DNA of 35,556 nucleotides. Origin: Formosa sp. (GTDB taxonomy: Bacteria > Bacteroidota > Bacteroidia > Flavobacteriales > Flavobacteriaceae). The notes below the pieces were generated by a model. That model did no database searches and was not told the DNA's origin. It saw only the letters and a program-made list of their open reading frames with translations. The stretch is taken from assembly GCA_018673215.1 (NCBI GenBank), contig JABHDE010000062.1:1-35556 (forward strand), given 5' to 3'. This document shows, piece after piece, positions 1-6,780 of the stretch (the first letter of the stretch is position 1; the number at the start of each line of letters is the position of its first letter). The translations under genes and the position numbers were made by a program.

Positions 1-222
1 AATCGCCGATCCGTTGCTATCTTTTAGAGAGGTATTCATCACACCTTTGGCATCGTTAAAAATGCGGAGATTGGTCAGTTTGTTGCTCATCCATTGAATG
101 TCTTCTGAAGTATCTGAATCAATTATACCTAAAAGCACTAATAATCCTGAGTTGATATCGGCCACTTTATTTCCATCAATGCTGACACTGGCTTCTGTGA
201 CTCTTTGGACGACTGCTCTCAT
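1..222 (-). CDS. dtd: D-aminoacyl-tRNA deacylase, 5' part (cut by window edge)
   Basis: Hydrolyses D-amino acids wrongly attached to tRNA, in the cytoplasm. Only the first 74 codons lie in the window; the 3' end runs off position 1. The N-terminus MRAVVQRVTEASVSIDG is the highly conserved beginning of the DTD family and is followed by the usual hydrophobic strand GLLVLLGI. The catalytic C-terminal motifs lie outside the window. The ATG at 222-220 overlaps the TGA of rsgA as ATGA, so the two genes are translationally coupled and share a transcript. The family call rests on the N-terminus alone, but that segment is very characteristic. Confidence 0.93.
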   Translation of the reverse strand, partial: MRAVVQRVTEASVSIDGNKVADINSGLLVLLGIIDSDTSEDIQWMSNKLTNLRIFNDAKGVMNTSLKDSNGSAI

Positions 223-1169
223 TTTGGTTCGTAGTTATCCGTTCGATAATGTTCGTCATCCCCTTCCAGAATTTGGGTATAACTTTTATAACGTGAGGCT
301 GCCACTTCTCCATTTTCGAGGGCTATTTTGACCGCACATAGAGGCTCGTGCAAATGCAGGCAATTATGAAATTTACAGGACTGTTTTAAGGCAAATAGCT
401 CTGGGAAATAATGATCCACTTCCGCTGGTTCCATATCCACAACGCCAAATCCTTTGATCCCGGGGGTGTCTATAATTCGAGCATCAAAACTCAAATCAAA
501 CATTTCGGCAAAGGTCGTTGTATGTTGCCCTTGTTTGTGCTGCTCTGAAATTTCTTTTGTTTTGATATTTAAACCCGGTTCAATCGCATTTACCAAAGTT
601 GATTTACCAACGCCTGAATGTCCCGCAAACATGCTTGATTTTCCAGTCATCAAGGTTTTTACGGCTTCAATATTCTCGCCGGTTAAAGCAGAAATACTTA
701 AGCATGGGTATCCAATACTTTCGTAGAGTTCTGATAGCTCTTGCACTATTTTTTGAGTGGCTTCGTCGTTCACATCCACCTTGTTAAAAAGCAAAATAGC
801 ATTAATGGAGTACGCTTCGGTCGTGGCTAAAAAACGATCGATAAAACTTGTGAGGGTGGGAGGACTATCGATGGTAATCAATAAAAATACTTGATCAATA
901 TTACTCGCAATGATATGGGTTTGTTTGGAGAGGTTCACCGATTTCCGAACGATGTAGTTGGTACGCGGATGAATGGTAGTGATGACTCCAGTTTCTGTAT
1001 TATTACTCGTTTCTAAATCAAAATCTACTCGATCGCCAACCGCTAAAGGATTGGTGCTCTTGATTCCTTTGATGCGGAATTTTCCTTTGATGCGGCACTC
1101 ATAGAACGTCCCATCTTGGGATTTAATAGAGTACCAACTACCCGTAGATTTATATACTATTCCTGTCAT
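219..1169 (-). CDS. rsgA: Small ribosomal subunit biogenesis GTPase RsgA
   Basis: Circularly permuted GTPase that helps late maturation of the 30S subunit. The 316-aa product starts with an OB-fold (MTGIVYKSTGSWYSIK). The permuted G motifs follow: G4 as FNKVDV, then G1 as GHSGVGKST, then G3 as DTPG. A C-terminal zinc-binding knuckle has the CKFHNCLHLHEPLC pattern. I chose the ATG at 1169-1167 because RsgA proteins begin at MTGIV. The frame stays open up to 1241, but the extra 24 residues are basic, unrelated to the family and would run into the divergent promoter of the next gene. The gene ends in an ATGA overlap with dtd. Confidence 0.96.
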   Translation of the reverse strand: MTGIVYKSTGSWYSIKSQDGTFYECRIKGKFRIKGIKSTNPLAVGDRVDFDLETSNNTETGVITTIHPRTNYIVRKSVNLSKQTHIIASNIDQVFLLITIDSPPTLTSFIDRFLATTEAYSINAILLFNKVDVNDEATQKIVQELSELYESIGYPCLSISALTGENIEAVKTLMTGKSSMFAGHSGVGKSTLVNAIEPGLNIKTKEISEQHKQGQHTTTFAEMFDLSFDARIIDTPGIKGFGVVDMEPAEVDHYFPELFALKQSCKFHNCLHLHEPLCAVKIALENGEVAASRYKSYTQILEGDDEHYRTDNYEPK

Positions 1170-1225
1170 TCTTGATTTTAAATATCTAAACAAAGAAACA
1201 CATTTCTTTTTAATATTTTTTGTTC

Positions 1226-1233
1226 TACCTTTG
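1226..1233 (+). promoter_or_regulatory. Bacteroidota-type -7 promoter box (TAnnTTTG)
   Basis: TACCTTTG matches the Bacteroidota primary sigma -7 consensus TAnnTTTG at every fixed position. It lies 23 nt before the ATG of the secreted unknown at 1256, giving a predicted leader of about 17 nt. No convincing -33 TTTG was seen at the usual distance, so this is a half-supported promoter. Confidence 0.5.
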
Positions 1234-1255
1234 AAATCCAATTTAACTTTAGATT

Positions 1256-2062
1256 ATGAAAAAAACTACACTATTTGTCTTACTACTTACGTTAGTAATG
1301 CAATTCTCTAACGCACAAGAGGTTATCACCAATGCCTCGATCATTCAAATGAAAGAATTAGGTTTTGATGAAACCATTATTTTAAGCAAAATTAACTCTT
1401 CAGATGTTGATTTTGACTCTTCTATTACGGCATTGTCAAAACTAAAAGAGTCTGGAGTATCTTCTGAGGTGATCGCCTTAGTGATGCAAAAAGCGCAGTT
1501 TAGCACAAAATCTAAAACAGGTATTTATTATTTAGCAGCAGATGATACACTTAAACCCATCTTAGCTTCTGTATTTTCTGGAACGAATCAAAATGCGGTG
1601 GCACAACAGTTAGTTTCTGGTTTGATAAATGCGAAAGTAAAATCACAATTACCAAAAAGAACGTCTAACAATGTGATCAACTCAAGATCTCCAGAGTTTA
1701 CATTTATATTTGACCCTGACACAGGTGCTGATAATATGCAAAATTTCCAAGGAGATGGCCCAGGTTTATTTAACTGGTGGTTTAGAGTTGCGACCTCTCC
1801 AAATGAGTTTGTATTAGTAAAGATGAGAGTCAAAAAATCTAAGAATTTAAGAGAAGTCATTACTTCAAAATCGAATATGTTTACAAGCAGTAATGGAATC
1901 GATCCAAAAGCATCCCTTCCATTTAAGATTGAAACCATTGGAAACAACAAATTTACAGTGGTTCCTGAAAGTTTAGAGCCAGGCGAATATTGCTTTATTT
2001 ACCAAGGGAATGTACCTCAAGGACGTACGAATCAGTCCGTTTTTGATTTCTCTATTAAATAA
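1256..2062 (+). CDS. Secreted protein of unknown function
   Basis: 268 aa with a clear Sec signal peptide (MKKTTLFVLLLTLVMQFSNA, cleavage near residue 20). Residues 22-75 (ITNASIIQMKELGFDE, then SSDVDFDSSITALSKLKESG) resemble a short helical module that is common at the start of secreted Bacteroidota proteins, with the pattern 'I..M...G..E..I..KI......FD.....L..L...GV...VI..M'. The rest, roughly residues 85-268, looks like beta strands and matches nothing I recognise. It has its own promoter and terminator and is transcribed away from rsgA, so it is a single-gene unit inserted between two minus-strand operons. No enzyme motif is visible; the product is probably periplasmic or surface-exposed. 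Confidence 0.85.
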   Translation: MKKTTLFVLLLTLVMQFSNAQEVITNASIIQMKELGFDETIILSKINSSDVDFDSSITALSKLKESGVSSEVIALVMQKAQFSTKSKTGIYYLAADDTLKPILASVFSGTNQNAVAQQLVSGLINAKVKSQLPKRTSNNVINSRSPEFTFIFDPDTGADNMQNFQGDGPGLFNWWFRVATSPNEFVLVKMRVKKSKNLREVITSKSNMFTSSNGIDPKASLPFKIETIGNNKFTVVPESLEPGEYCFIYQGNVPQGRTNQSVFDFSIK

Positions 2063-2099
2063 GAATTCAGAGCCTAGAAGATAGGTTATAGGTATTATT

Positions 2100-2136
2100 A
2101 AAACCCCGTGGAGCGCGCTTCACGGGGTTTTTTTTG
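2100..2136 (+). terminator. Intrinsic terminator after the secreted unknown
   Basis: An 11-bp perfect stem (AAAACCCCGTG pairing with CACGGGGTTTT) encloses a 10-nt loop and is followed by more T residues. It sits 38 nt after the stop codon at 2062. Confidence 0.9.
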
Positions 2137-2163
2137 TGGATAATTTTGAGATTTTAAACGCAT

Positions 2164-2193
2164 AAAAAAAGGCCCGCATCGCGAGCCTTTTTT
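2164..2193 (-). terminator. Intrinsic terminator of the aromatic amino acid operon
   Basis: A-rich and T-rich arms flank GGC/GCC and CGC/GCG pairs around a small loop; the T tract on the minus strand directly follows the stop codon at 2196. It faces the terminator at 2100-2136, so the two convergent units are separately insulated. Confidence 0.85.
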
Positions 2194-2195
2194 GT

Positions 2196-3278
2196 TTACT
2201 TATTCAAGATCAATTCTTGGTGATTGATCGATTCTTGGTGCACTGCTTTAAACAGTTTGAGGATAAACTCTTCACTCAAATTGTGTTGTTCGCCTTCGAG
2301 GACCATCTTCCCTAAAATCTCATTCCAGCGTTTGCTTTGTAACACTGCCACGTTTTCTTGTTTTTTGAGAGTGCCAATGCCTTCTGCAACTTTCATGCGT
2401 TTTCCTAAAATTTCGAGCAACTGGTTGTCCATCACGTCTATTTGTGCCCGTAAATTTTTAAGCTGATCGTTGTAAGCAACTTTTGGGGTCGATTCTTTTC
2501 GGATTTTTAAATCTTTCATAATTTGAACTAATGTACTTGGCGTCACTTGTTGTGCGGCATCACTCCATGCATTGTCAGGATCAAAATGGGTTTCGATCAT
2601 CAGACCATCAAAATTCAAATCGAGGGCTGTCTGAGACACATCAAAAATCATATCACGTTTTCCTGTAATATGAGAAGGATCGTTGATTAATGGAAGGTCT
2701 GGAAACTTAGTTTGCAATTCAATCGCCATTTGCCATTCAGGCGTATTTCTATATTTTGTTTTTTCATAAGATGAAAATCCTCTGTGAATGACCCCTAAGT
2801 TTTTGATGTTTGCTGTTGCCAAACGCTCGATAGCCCCTAACCATAAGGCTAAATCTGGGTTGACAGGGTTTTTAACCAACACCACTTTGTCAGTTCCTTG
2901 TAAGGCATCCGCAATTTCTTGTACAATAAATGGACTCACTGTAGAGCGGGCACCAATCCATAGCAAATCGATATCGTGTTCTAATGCCAATTCAACATGG
3001 GCTCTGTTGGCAACTTCAGTGGCTGTTTTTAGACCCGTTTCCGCCTTTACTTTTTGAAGCCATTTGAGACCCAATGCGCCGACGCCTTCAAAATTTCCTG
3101 GACGTGTTCGAGGTTTCCAAATTCCTGCACGGTAATAGCTTACATCTGTGTCTTTAAGCTCATGCGCAATTCTTAAAACTTGTTCTTCGGTCTCGGCACT
3201 ACAAGGCCCAGCAATTACTAAAGGGTGGTCGAGATTTAACTCAGTTAACCAATTTCCTAGTTCTTTTTTGTTTTCCAT
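2196..3278 (-). CDS. Bifunctional DAHP synthase / chorismate mutase
   Basis: 360 aa. Residues 15-265 are a type I (KDO8P-synthase-like) 3-deoxy-7-phosphoheptulonate synthase: PLVIAGPCSAET, YRAGIWKPRTRPGNFEG, LLWIGARST, VLVKNPVNPD, GVIHRGFS and NDPSHITGKR carry the phosphoenolpyruvate and metal sites. Residues 268-360 are an AroQ-type chorismate mutase helix bundle (LRAQIDVMDNQLLEILGKRM, then LQSKRW). The protein makes DAHP from PEP and erythrose 4-phosphate, and converts chorismate to prephenate. In related fusions the mutase domain mediates prephenate or end-product feedback on the synthase; that is family knowledge, not visible here. It is the last gene of the operon, 12 nt after tyrA. Confidence 0.96.
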   Translation of the reverse strand: MENKKELGNWLTELNLDHPLVIAGPCSAETEEQVLRIAHELKDTDVSYYRAGIWKPRTRPGNFEGVGALGLKWLQKVKAETGLKTATEVANRAHVELALEHDIDLLWIGARSTVSPFIVQEIADALQGTDKVVLVKNPVNPDLALWLGAIERLATANIKNLGVIHRGFSSYEKTKYRNTPEWQMAIELQTKFPDLPLINDPSHITGKRDMIFDVSQTALDLNFDGLMIETHFDPDNAWSDAAQQVTPSTLVQIMKDLKIRKESTPKVAYNDQLKNLRAQIDVMDNQLLEILGKRMKVAEGIGTLKKQENVAVLQSKRWNEILGKMVLEGEQHNLSEEFILKLFKAVHQESINHQELILNK

Positions 3279-3290
3279 TTTTTGTTATTA

Positions 3291-4142
3291 TTAAGCAATT
3301 CCTTTTAATATTTGTTTTATGTGATTTGTATTTTTCATTTCGTTGTATACCGCTTCAAAATCGTCTTGTTCCATATAGGCCTTAAACTGATTCAAATTGT
3401 GAATATACTCTGTAAGCGTTTCTATAACATTGGCTTTATTTTGTTCAAAAATAGGCGTCCACATATCGGGCGAACTTTTCGCCAATCGTACGGTAGATTC
3501 AAATCCACTGCCTGCCATGTCAAAGATATTACGTTCGTTTTGTTCTTTGTCAATCACTGTTTTTCCCAGCATAAAGGAACTGATGTGTGACAAATGCGAT
3601 ACATAAGCAATGTGTTTATCATGATCATTCGCAGGCATAAAACGCAGATGCATTCCCATGTTTTTAAACAGGGTCAAAACCACTTCTCCTAAGGCTGGCA
3701 AGGTTTTTTCGACCTCACAAATGATGTTGGTCTTATTCTCAAACAAGCCCTTTATTGCTGCGGAAGGTCCAGAAAATTCAGTACCGGCAATGGGATGTGT
3801 TGCTAAAAATTGAGGACGTTTTGGATGTGTGGATACTACCTTACATATCGCTTCTTTAGTAGAGCCCATATCAATCACCACCGCTTGGTCTGAAATCAAA
3901 TTTAAAACCTGAGGCAATACCTTTAAAGCGGCGTTTACGGGAATTGCCAACACGACTAAATCTGCTATCTTAAGGGAGTCAAAATCCCCTATTTGGTCGA
4001 TGATCCCGAGTTCTAAGGCTTCAAACAAATGTGCCTCATTGTGATCAATTCCTGTGACACGAGCTTCTGGGATGTGTTGCTTTAAATCCAATGCAAAACT
4101 TCCTCCTATCAATCCAATCCCTATGATGCTTATCTGTTTCAT
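3291..4142 (-). CDS. tyrA: Prephenate dehydrogenase
   Basis: Oxidises and decarboxylates prephenate to 4-hydroxyphenylpyruvate with NAD(P)+, the tyrosine branch. The 283-aa product opens with a Rossmann dinucleotide fold, IGIGLIGGS, and carries THPIAGTEFSGPSAA with the conserved His of the family and SHLSHISSF in the helical domain. I placed the start at the ATG at 4142-4140: it gives the typical MKQISIIGIG N-terminus and overlaps the TGA of the upstream aminotransferase as ATGA. The frame is open to 4316, but those extra 58 residues merely read through the aminotransferase gene. No ACT domain is present, so direct tyrosine sensing by this protein is not expected. Confidence 0.95.
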   Translation of the reverse strand: MKQISIIGIGLIGGSFALDLKQHIPEARVTGIDHNEAHLFEALELGIIDQIGDFDSLKIADLVVLAIPVNAALKVLPQVLNLISDQAVVIDMGSTKEAICKVVSTHPKRPQFLATHPIAGTEFSGPSAAIKGLFENKTNIICEVEKTLPALGEVVLTLFKNMGMHLRFMPANDHDKHIAYVSHLSHISSFMLGKTVIDKEQNERNIFDMAGSGFESTVRLAKSSPDMWTPIFEQNKANVIETLTEYIHNLNQFKAYMEQDDFEAVYNEMKNTNHIKQILKGIA

Positions 4143-5281
4143 AACACTCGATTTATAGCGGATTGAATACTTTCTTTGGGGGCACATAATGAGAATCTGA
4201 TATAGCCTTCGCCATTGCTGCCAAAGATGGTGCCTGGGGCTATAAATATATGATGCTTTTGTAATAAGTTGTCTATAAATGTTTCTGATTTTAAGCCAGA
4301 AGGCAGCTTGGCCCATACAAACATTCCTGAAGTTGTGGTTTCAAAGGTACAGTTGAGAGCGGTCGCTAATTCCCACACCAGCGCACGGCGCTCCGAATAA
4401 ATTTTATTTAAATCCTTAAACCAGTTTTTTGAACTGTTTAGAGCTTCAACAGCACCCTTTTGAATGCCGTAAAACATTCCCGAATCCATATTACTTTTCA
4501 CTTTAATGACATTTTGTAAATGTACTGCTGAGCCTGTCAACATCCCCACTCGCCATCCGGCCATATTGAAGGTTTTACTCAACGAATTGAGTTCTAAACA
4601 GACGTCTTTTGCACCTTCGATATTAAAAATACTAGAAGGATTGTCATTTAAAATGAAACTATATGGGTTGTCGTTGATGAGTAAAATAGAATGTTTTTTA
4701 GCGAAATCTACCAATGCTTTTAATACGGTTTGATTGCCTAAAGTCCCCGTTGGCATGTGCGGATAATTGACCCACATGATTTTTACCTTTGACAGATCAA
4801 TGGCTTCTAAGGCTACTAAATCAGGCTGCCAATTAGAACTCGCTTTTAGATCATAAAAAACAGGTTCTGCTCCTACCAATTTCGTAACTGAAGTATAGGT
4901 TGGATAGCCTGGATTTGGGATTAAAACGGCATCGCCTTCGTTGAGGTATGCCATAGAGATATGCATAATCCCTTCTTTACTTCCTATGAGAGGCAAGACT
5001 TCGTTTTCAGGATTTTGACTTACATTATAATGGGTTTGATAAAAATCTGCCATAGCCGACCGAAGTTCTGGCAGGCCTTGGTAACTTTGATATTTGTGGG
5101 CTGAGGCATCCGCTAAACTATCGTTAATCGCAGAAATAACCGCTTTTGGCGGCGCCAAATCAGGGCTTCCGATGCCTAAATTGATTATTGGTGCGCCAGC
5201 AGCTTTCATGGCATGGACTTCTCTTAATTTTTTAGAAAAGTAGTATTCTTCAACGGTATGTAATCGATTGGCAGTGACCAT
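4139..5281 (-). CDS. Aromatic/prephenate-type aminotransferase (class I/II, PLP)
   Basis: 380 aa, fold type I PLP aminotransferase. Visible features are the substrate-binding N-terminal arm INLGIGSPD, the cofactor region GSKEGIMH, NPGYPTY, the loop NYPHMPTG in place of the usual NPxNPTG, and SLSKTFNMAGWR with the PLP lysine at about residue 236. Lying between pheA and tyrA it most likely transaminates phenylpyruvate and 4-hydroxyphenylpyruvate, or prephenate, but the exact substrate cannot be read from the sequence. Its ATG shares one base with the TAA of pheA (TAATG), and its stop overlaps the tyrA start. This tight coupling argues that the four genes are translated from one message. Confidence 0.93.
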   Translation of the reverse strand: MVTANRLHTVEEYYFSKKLREVHAMKAAGAPIINLGIGSPDLAPPKAVISAINDSLADASAHKYQSYQGLPELRSAMADFYQTHYNVSQNPENEVLPLIGSKEGIMHISMAYLNEGDAVLIPNPGYPTYTSVTKLVGAEPVFYDLKASSNWQPDLVALEAIDLSKVKIMWVNYPHMPTGTLGNQTVLKALVDFAKKHSILLINDNPYSFILNDNPSSIFNIEGAKDVCLELNSLSKTFNMAGWRVGMLTGSAVHLQNVIKVKSNMDSGMFYGIQKGAVEALNSSKNWFKDLNKIYSERRALVWELATALNCTFETTTSGMFVWAKLPSGLKSETFIDNLLQKHHIFIAPGTIFGSNGEGYIRFSLCAPKESIQSAINRVL

Positions 5282-6108
5282 TATTTTTTTGCGTTTTTAT
5301 ATTCCCCTAAAATTTTAAATTCTTCTGCCATGAGTTTCATAATGGCTTTGCCCTTTTCATAATCAGAGAATTTATCAAAAGTGATGTCCACAAAAAAGGC
5401 ATATTTCCACGGGGTATCAATTTTTGGTAGGGATTGGATTTTTGTTAAATTCAAATTACAATCACTCATCACATTGAGCATTGCTGCCAAGCTTCCGCGT
5501 TTGTGATCCAACAGGAATTTGACAGAGGCTTTATTTGTTGTTGCTGTATTATGTTTGACTTGGTTTCTTTCGACAATGACAAATCGAGTTTCGTTGTGTT
5601 TAATTGTTTGGATGCTTTTTGCGAGAATTTCCAACCCAAATAGTTGAGCCGCTTGTTCACTCGCAATGGCAGCAACACCTTGAAGTTGACCCTCTGAAAT
5701 TCGTTTGGCAACCTCTGCAGTATCGGTGTCTTCGATTAATTTTATATGAGGATATTGTTTGAAAAACTCTTTACATTGTAACAATGCCATGGGATGAGAA
5801 AACACTTCTTTGATCTCTTGAATCGATTGCCCTTTGAGTGCCATCAGATTGTGTTGAATTTCTAAAAAACACTCTCCCGTAATGTGTAAATCCTGATCAT
5901 TAATGTGTGCATAATTCGGAATGATAGAACCAGCGATAGAATTCTCTAAGGCCATAATAGCCACATCTGATGTTTTGGAAATTAAACTTTCCACAACTTC
6001 ACTGAATGAAAGATAGGGTTGCACCACAACGGATTCCTCAAAATATGTTTGAGAAACAATGTGATGGAACGATCCTTCAATTCCTTGTATGGCTACTTTT
6101 TTGGTCAT
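5281..6108 (-). CDS. pheA: Prephenate dehydratase with C-terminal ACT domain
   Basis: Converts prephenate to phenylpyruvate, the phenylalanine branch. 275 aa: the periplasmic-binding-protein-like catalytic domain covers residues 1-182 (IQGIEGSFHH, ALENSIAGS, FSHPMALLQC, and the TRF motif at 174-176 in ETRFVIV), and an ACT domain follows at about 193-270. In the ACT domain the usual GALx and ESRP phenylalanine-binding motifs read GSLA (205-208) and QSLP (225-228), so the ESRP arginine is missing. No chorismate mutase is fused here; that activity sits on the DAHP synthase downstream. The ATG lies immediately after the T tract of a terminator-like hairpin, as expected for an attenuated operon. 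Confidence 0.95.
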   Translation of the reverse strand: MTKKVAIQGIEGSFHHIVSQTYFEESVVVQPYLSFSEVVESLISKTSDVAIMALENSIAGSIIPNYAHINDQDLHITGECFLEIQHNLMALKGQSIQEIKEVFSHPMALLQCKEFFKQYPHIKLIEDTDTAEVAKRISEGQLQGVAAIASEQAAQLFGLEILAKSIQTIKHNETRFVIVERNQVKHNTATTNKASVKFLLDHKRGSLAAMLNVMSDCNLNLTKIQSLPKIDTPWKYAFFVDITFDKFSDYEKGKAIMKLMAEEFKILGEYKNAKK

Positions 6109-6137
6109 AAAAAAAAATCCCGATGTTTACATCGAGA
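6109..6137 (-). terminator. Attenuator hairpin directly before pheA
   Basis: On the minus strand TCTCGATG (6137-6130), loop TAAA, CATCGGGA (6125-6118) form an 8-bp stem with one G-U pair, followed by nine T residues (6117-6109) that end exactly at the pheA ATG. A factor-independent terminator between a leader reading frame and the first gene, rather than after the last gene, is the hallmark of attenuation. Because it abuts the start codon it could also block ribosome access. Confidence 0.85.
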
Positions 6138-6164
6138 CTTATATTTAAAATTTATATTGATAAA

Positions 6165-6242
6165 TTACATATACAGTGCTTCGATTTCTTTTTTGAAAAA
6201 GAAATAATAAAAGCTATAAAAAATGTAATTTACGGATGTCAT
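6165..6242 (-). CDS. Phe/Tyr-rich leader peptide of the aromatic operon
   Basis: A 25-codon frame (ATG at 6242-6240, TAA at 6167-6165). Codons 6-16 encode Y-I-F-Y-S-F-Y-Y-F-F-F: nine of eleven are aromatic, five Phe and four Tyr. Its stop is 28 nt before the attenuator hairpin. Codons 13-19 also form a hairpin on the transcript (6205-6184, ATTTCTTTTT pairing with AAAAAGAAAT), and ATCGA at codons 20-21 (6185-6181) is complementary to TCGAT in the 5' arm of the terminator (6135-6131). A ribosome stalled on the Phe codons would mask the first half of the leader hairpin and free the second half to compete with the terminator. The peptide itself is probably not functional. It has the architecture of E. 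coli pheL but reads both Phe and Tyr, matching an operon that makes both. Confidence 0.8.
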   Translation of the reverse strand: MTSVNYIFYSFYYFFFKKEIEALYM

Positions 6243-6259
6243 AGTTTTGTAATCGGAAG

Positions 6260-6267
6260 CTAAAGTA
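6260..6267 (-). promoter_or_regulatory. Weak -7-like box upstream of the Phe/Tyr leader
   Basis: TACTTTAG on the minus strand differs from TAnnTTTG at one fixed position. It would start transcription about 10-15 nt before the leader ATG at 6242. No good -33 element at normal spacing was found. It is the best candidate in an A/T-rich stretch where such matches arise easily. Confidence 0.3.
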
Positions 6268-6640
6268 TATATATTTTGTACAAAAAAAAACTTAATTTCT
6301 TTTTTTTGTGACTTGTCTAGAAAATTTATAGATAATTCAATGAAAATAGACCTGAAATCCATAAATTATATTTTTAAGGGCTTATTTTAGAGAATTAATT
6401 TAAGAGATGGTTTTTCAGAATAAGCTTAAAATGTGATGCTTAGTAAATTCCTATCAACACAAAAACAGCAAGCATACGGGATAGCGCTCCTTTACCTTTA
6501 CCACTAGGGGTTTAGACACACTAATTACATTGGCTACACTTCTAATGTCAACTTTTAAATATTGACCGAAGGTGACTACTAAGAATTAAATATTTAAACA
6601 CTTAGTGCAGAGATATGGGTTCTGACTTTTTTATTCATTC
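6268..6640. other. Divergent intergenic region between the aromatic operon and metK
   Basis: About 370 nt with no credible gene on either strand. It is A/T-rich, with a 12-bp perfect palindrome TTAAATATTTAA at 6586-6597 framed by CTAAG and CTTAG. I recognise no further promoter, RNA or repeat. Confidence 0.5.
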
Positions 6641-6648
6641 TATATTTA
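6641..6648 (+). promoter_or_regulatory. Candidate -7 box for the metK leader
   Basis: TATATTTA matches TAnnTTTG except at the last base. It would start transcription near 6653, which coincides with the first paired base of the riboswitch candidate (6655). That agreement in position is the main support. Confidence 0.4.
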
Positions 6649-6654
6649 GTAAGT

Positions 6655-6745
6655 TTGCAGCTTCATACCGAGGACACATTTGATCTGATTGCAACCTCAA
6701 TAAAAAAAAGCTAAAGCAGTACATACTACTCCACTAGCCCTGCAA
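6655..6745 (+). ncRNA. Divergent SAM-I-like riboswitch candidate upstream of metK
   Basis: The 5' and 3' ends pair as a P1 helix (TTGCAG 6655-6660 with CTGCAA 6740-6745). Inside, GAGG (6670-6673) pairs with CCTC (6695-6698) and the strand between them ends in TTGCAACC, resembling the S-box core in which GAGGGA is followed by GGCAACC. A-rich sequence and GCTAAAGCAG (6710-6719) come next, recalling the conserved GGUGCUAA segment of S-box RNAs, and AGTA/TACT can form a short further helix. SAM riboswitches commonly control methionine and SAM genes, and here the gene is SAM synthetase itself. The lack of the full GAGGGACUGGCCC block makes it a variant. The subclass (SAM-I or a SAM-I/IV relative) cannot be assigned by eye. 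Confidence 0.6.
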
Positions 6746-6747
6746 TC

Positions 6748-6780
6748 CTCATAATGTTCTCATAAAAAAATGTTTATGAG
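6748..6780 (+). promoter_or_regulatory. Start-codon-sequestering hairpin of metK with duplicated anti-start
   Basis: CTCATAAA (6759-6766) is perfectly complementary to TTTATGAG (6773-6780), which contains the metK ATG at 6776; the 8-bp stem has a 6-nt loop. A second CTCATAA copy at 6748-6754, three bases after the riboswitch P1 helix, can pair with the same start region. This is a plausible expression platform acting on translation initiation. Confidence 0.55.

Noticed and set aside
1170-1241. Longer start for rsgA at 1241
   Set aside because: The added residues are basic and unlike any RsgA N-terminus, and they overlap the divergent promoter at 1226-1233.
4143-4316. Longer start for tyrA inside the aminotransferase gene
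   Set aside because: The extension only translates the aminotransferase in another frame; the ATGA overlap at 4139-4142 gives the normal NAD-binding N-terminus.
6586-6597. 12-bp AT palindrome TTAAATATTTAA upstream of metK as an operator
   Set aside because: Made only of A and T in an AT-rich stretch, where such palindromes occur by chance, and about 50 nt from the likely promoter.
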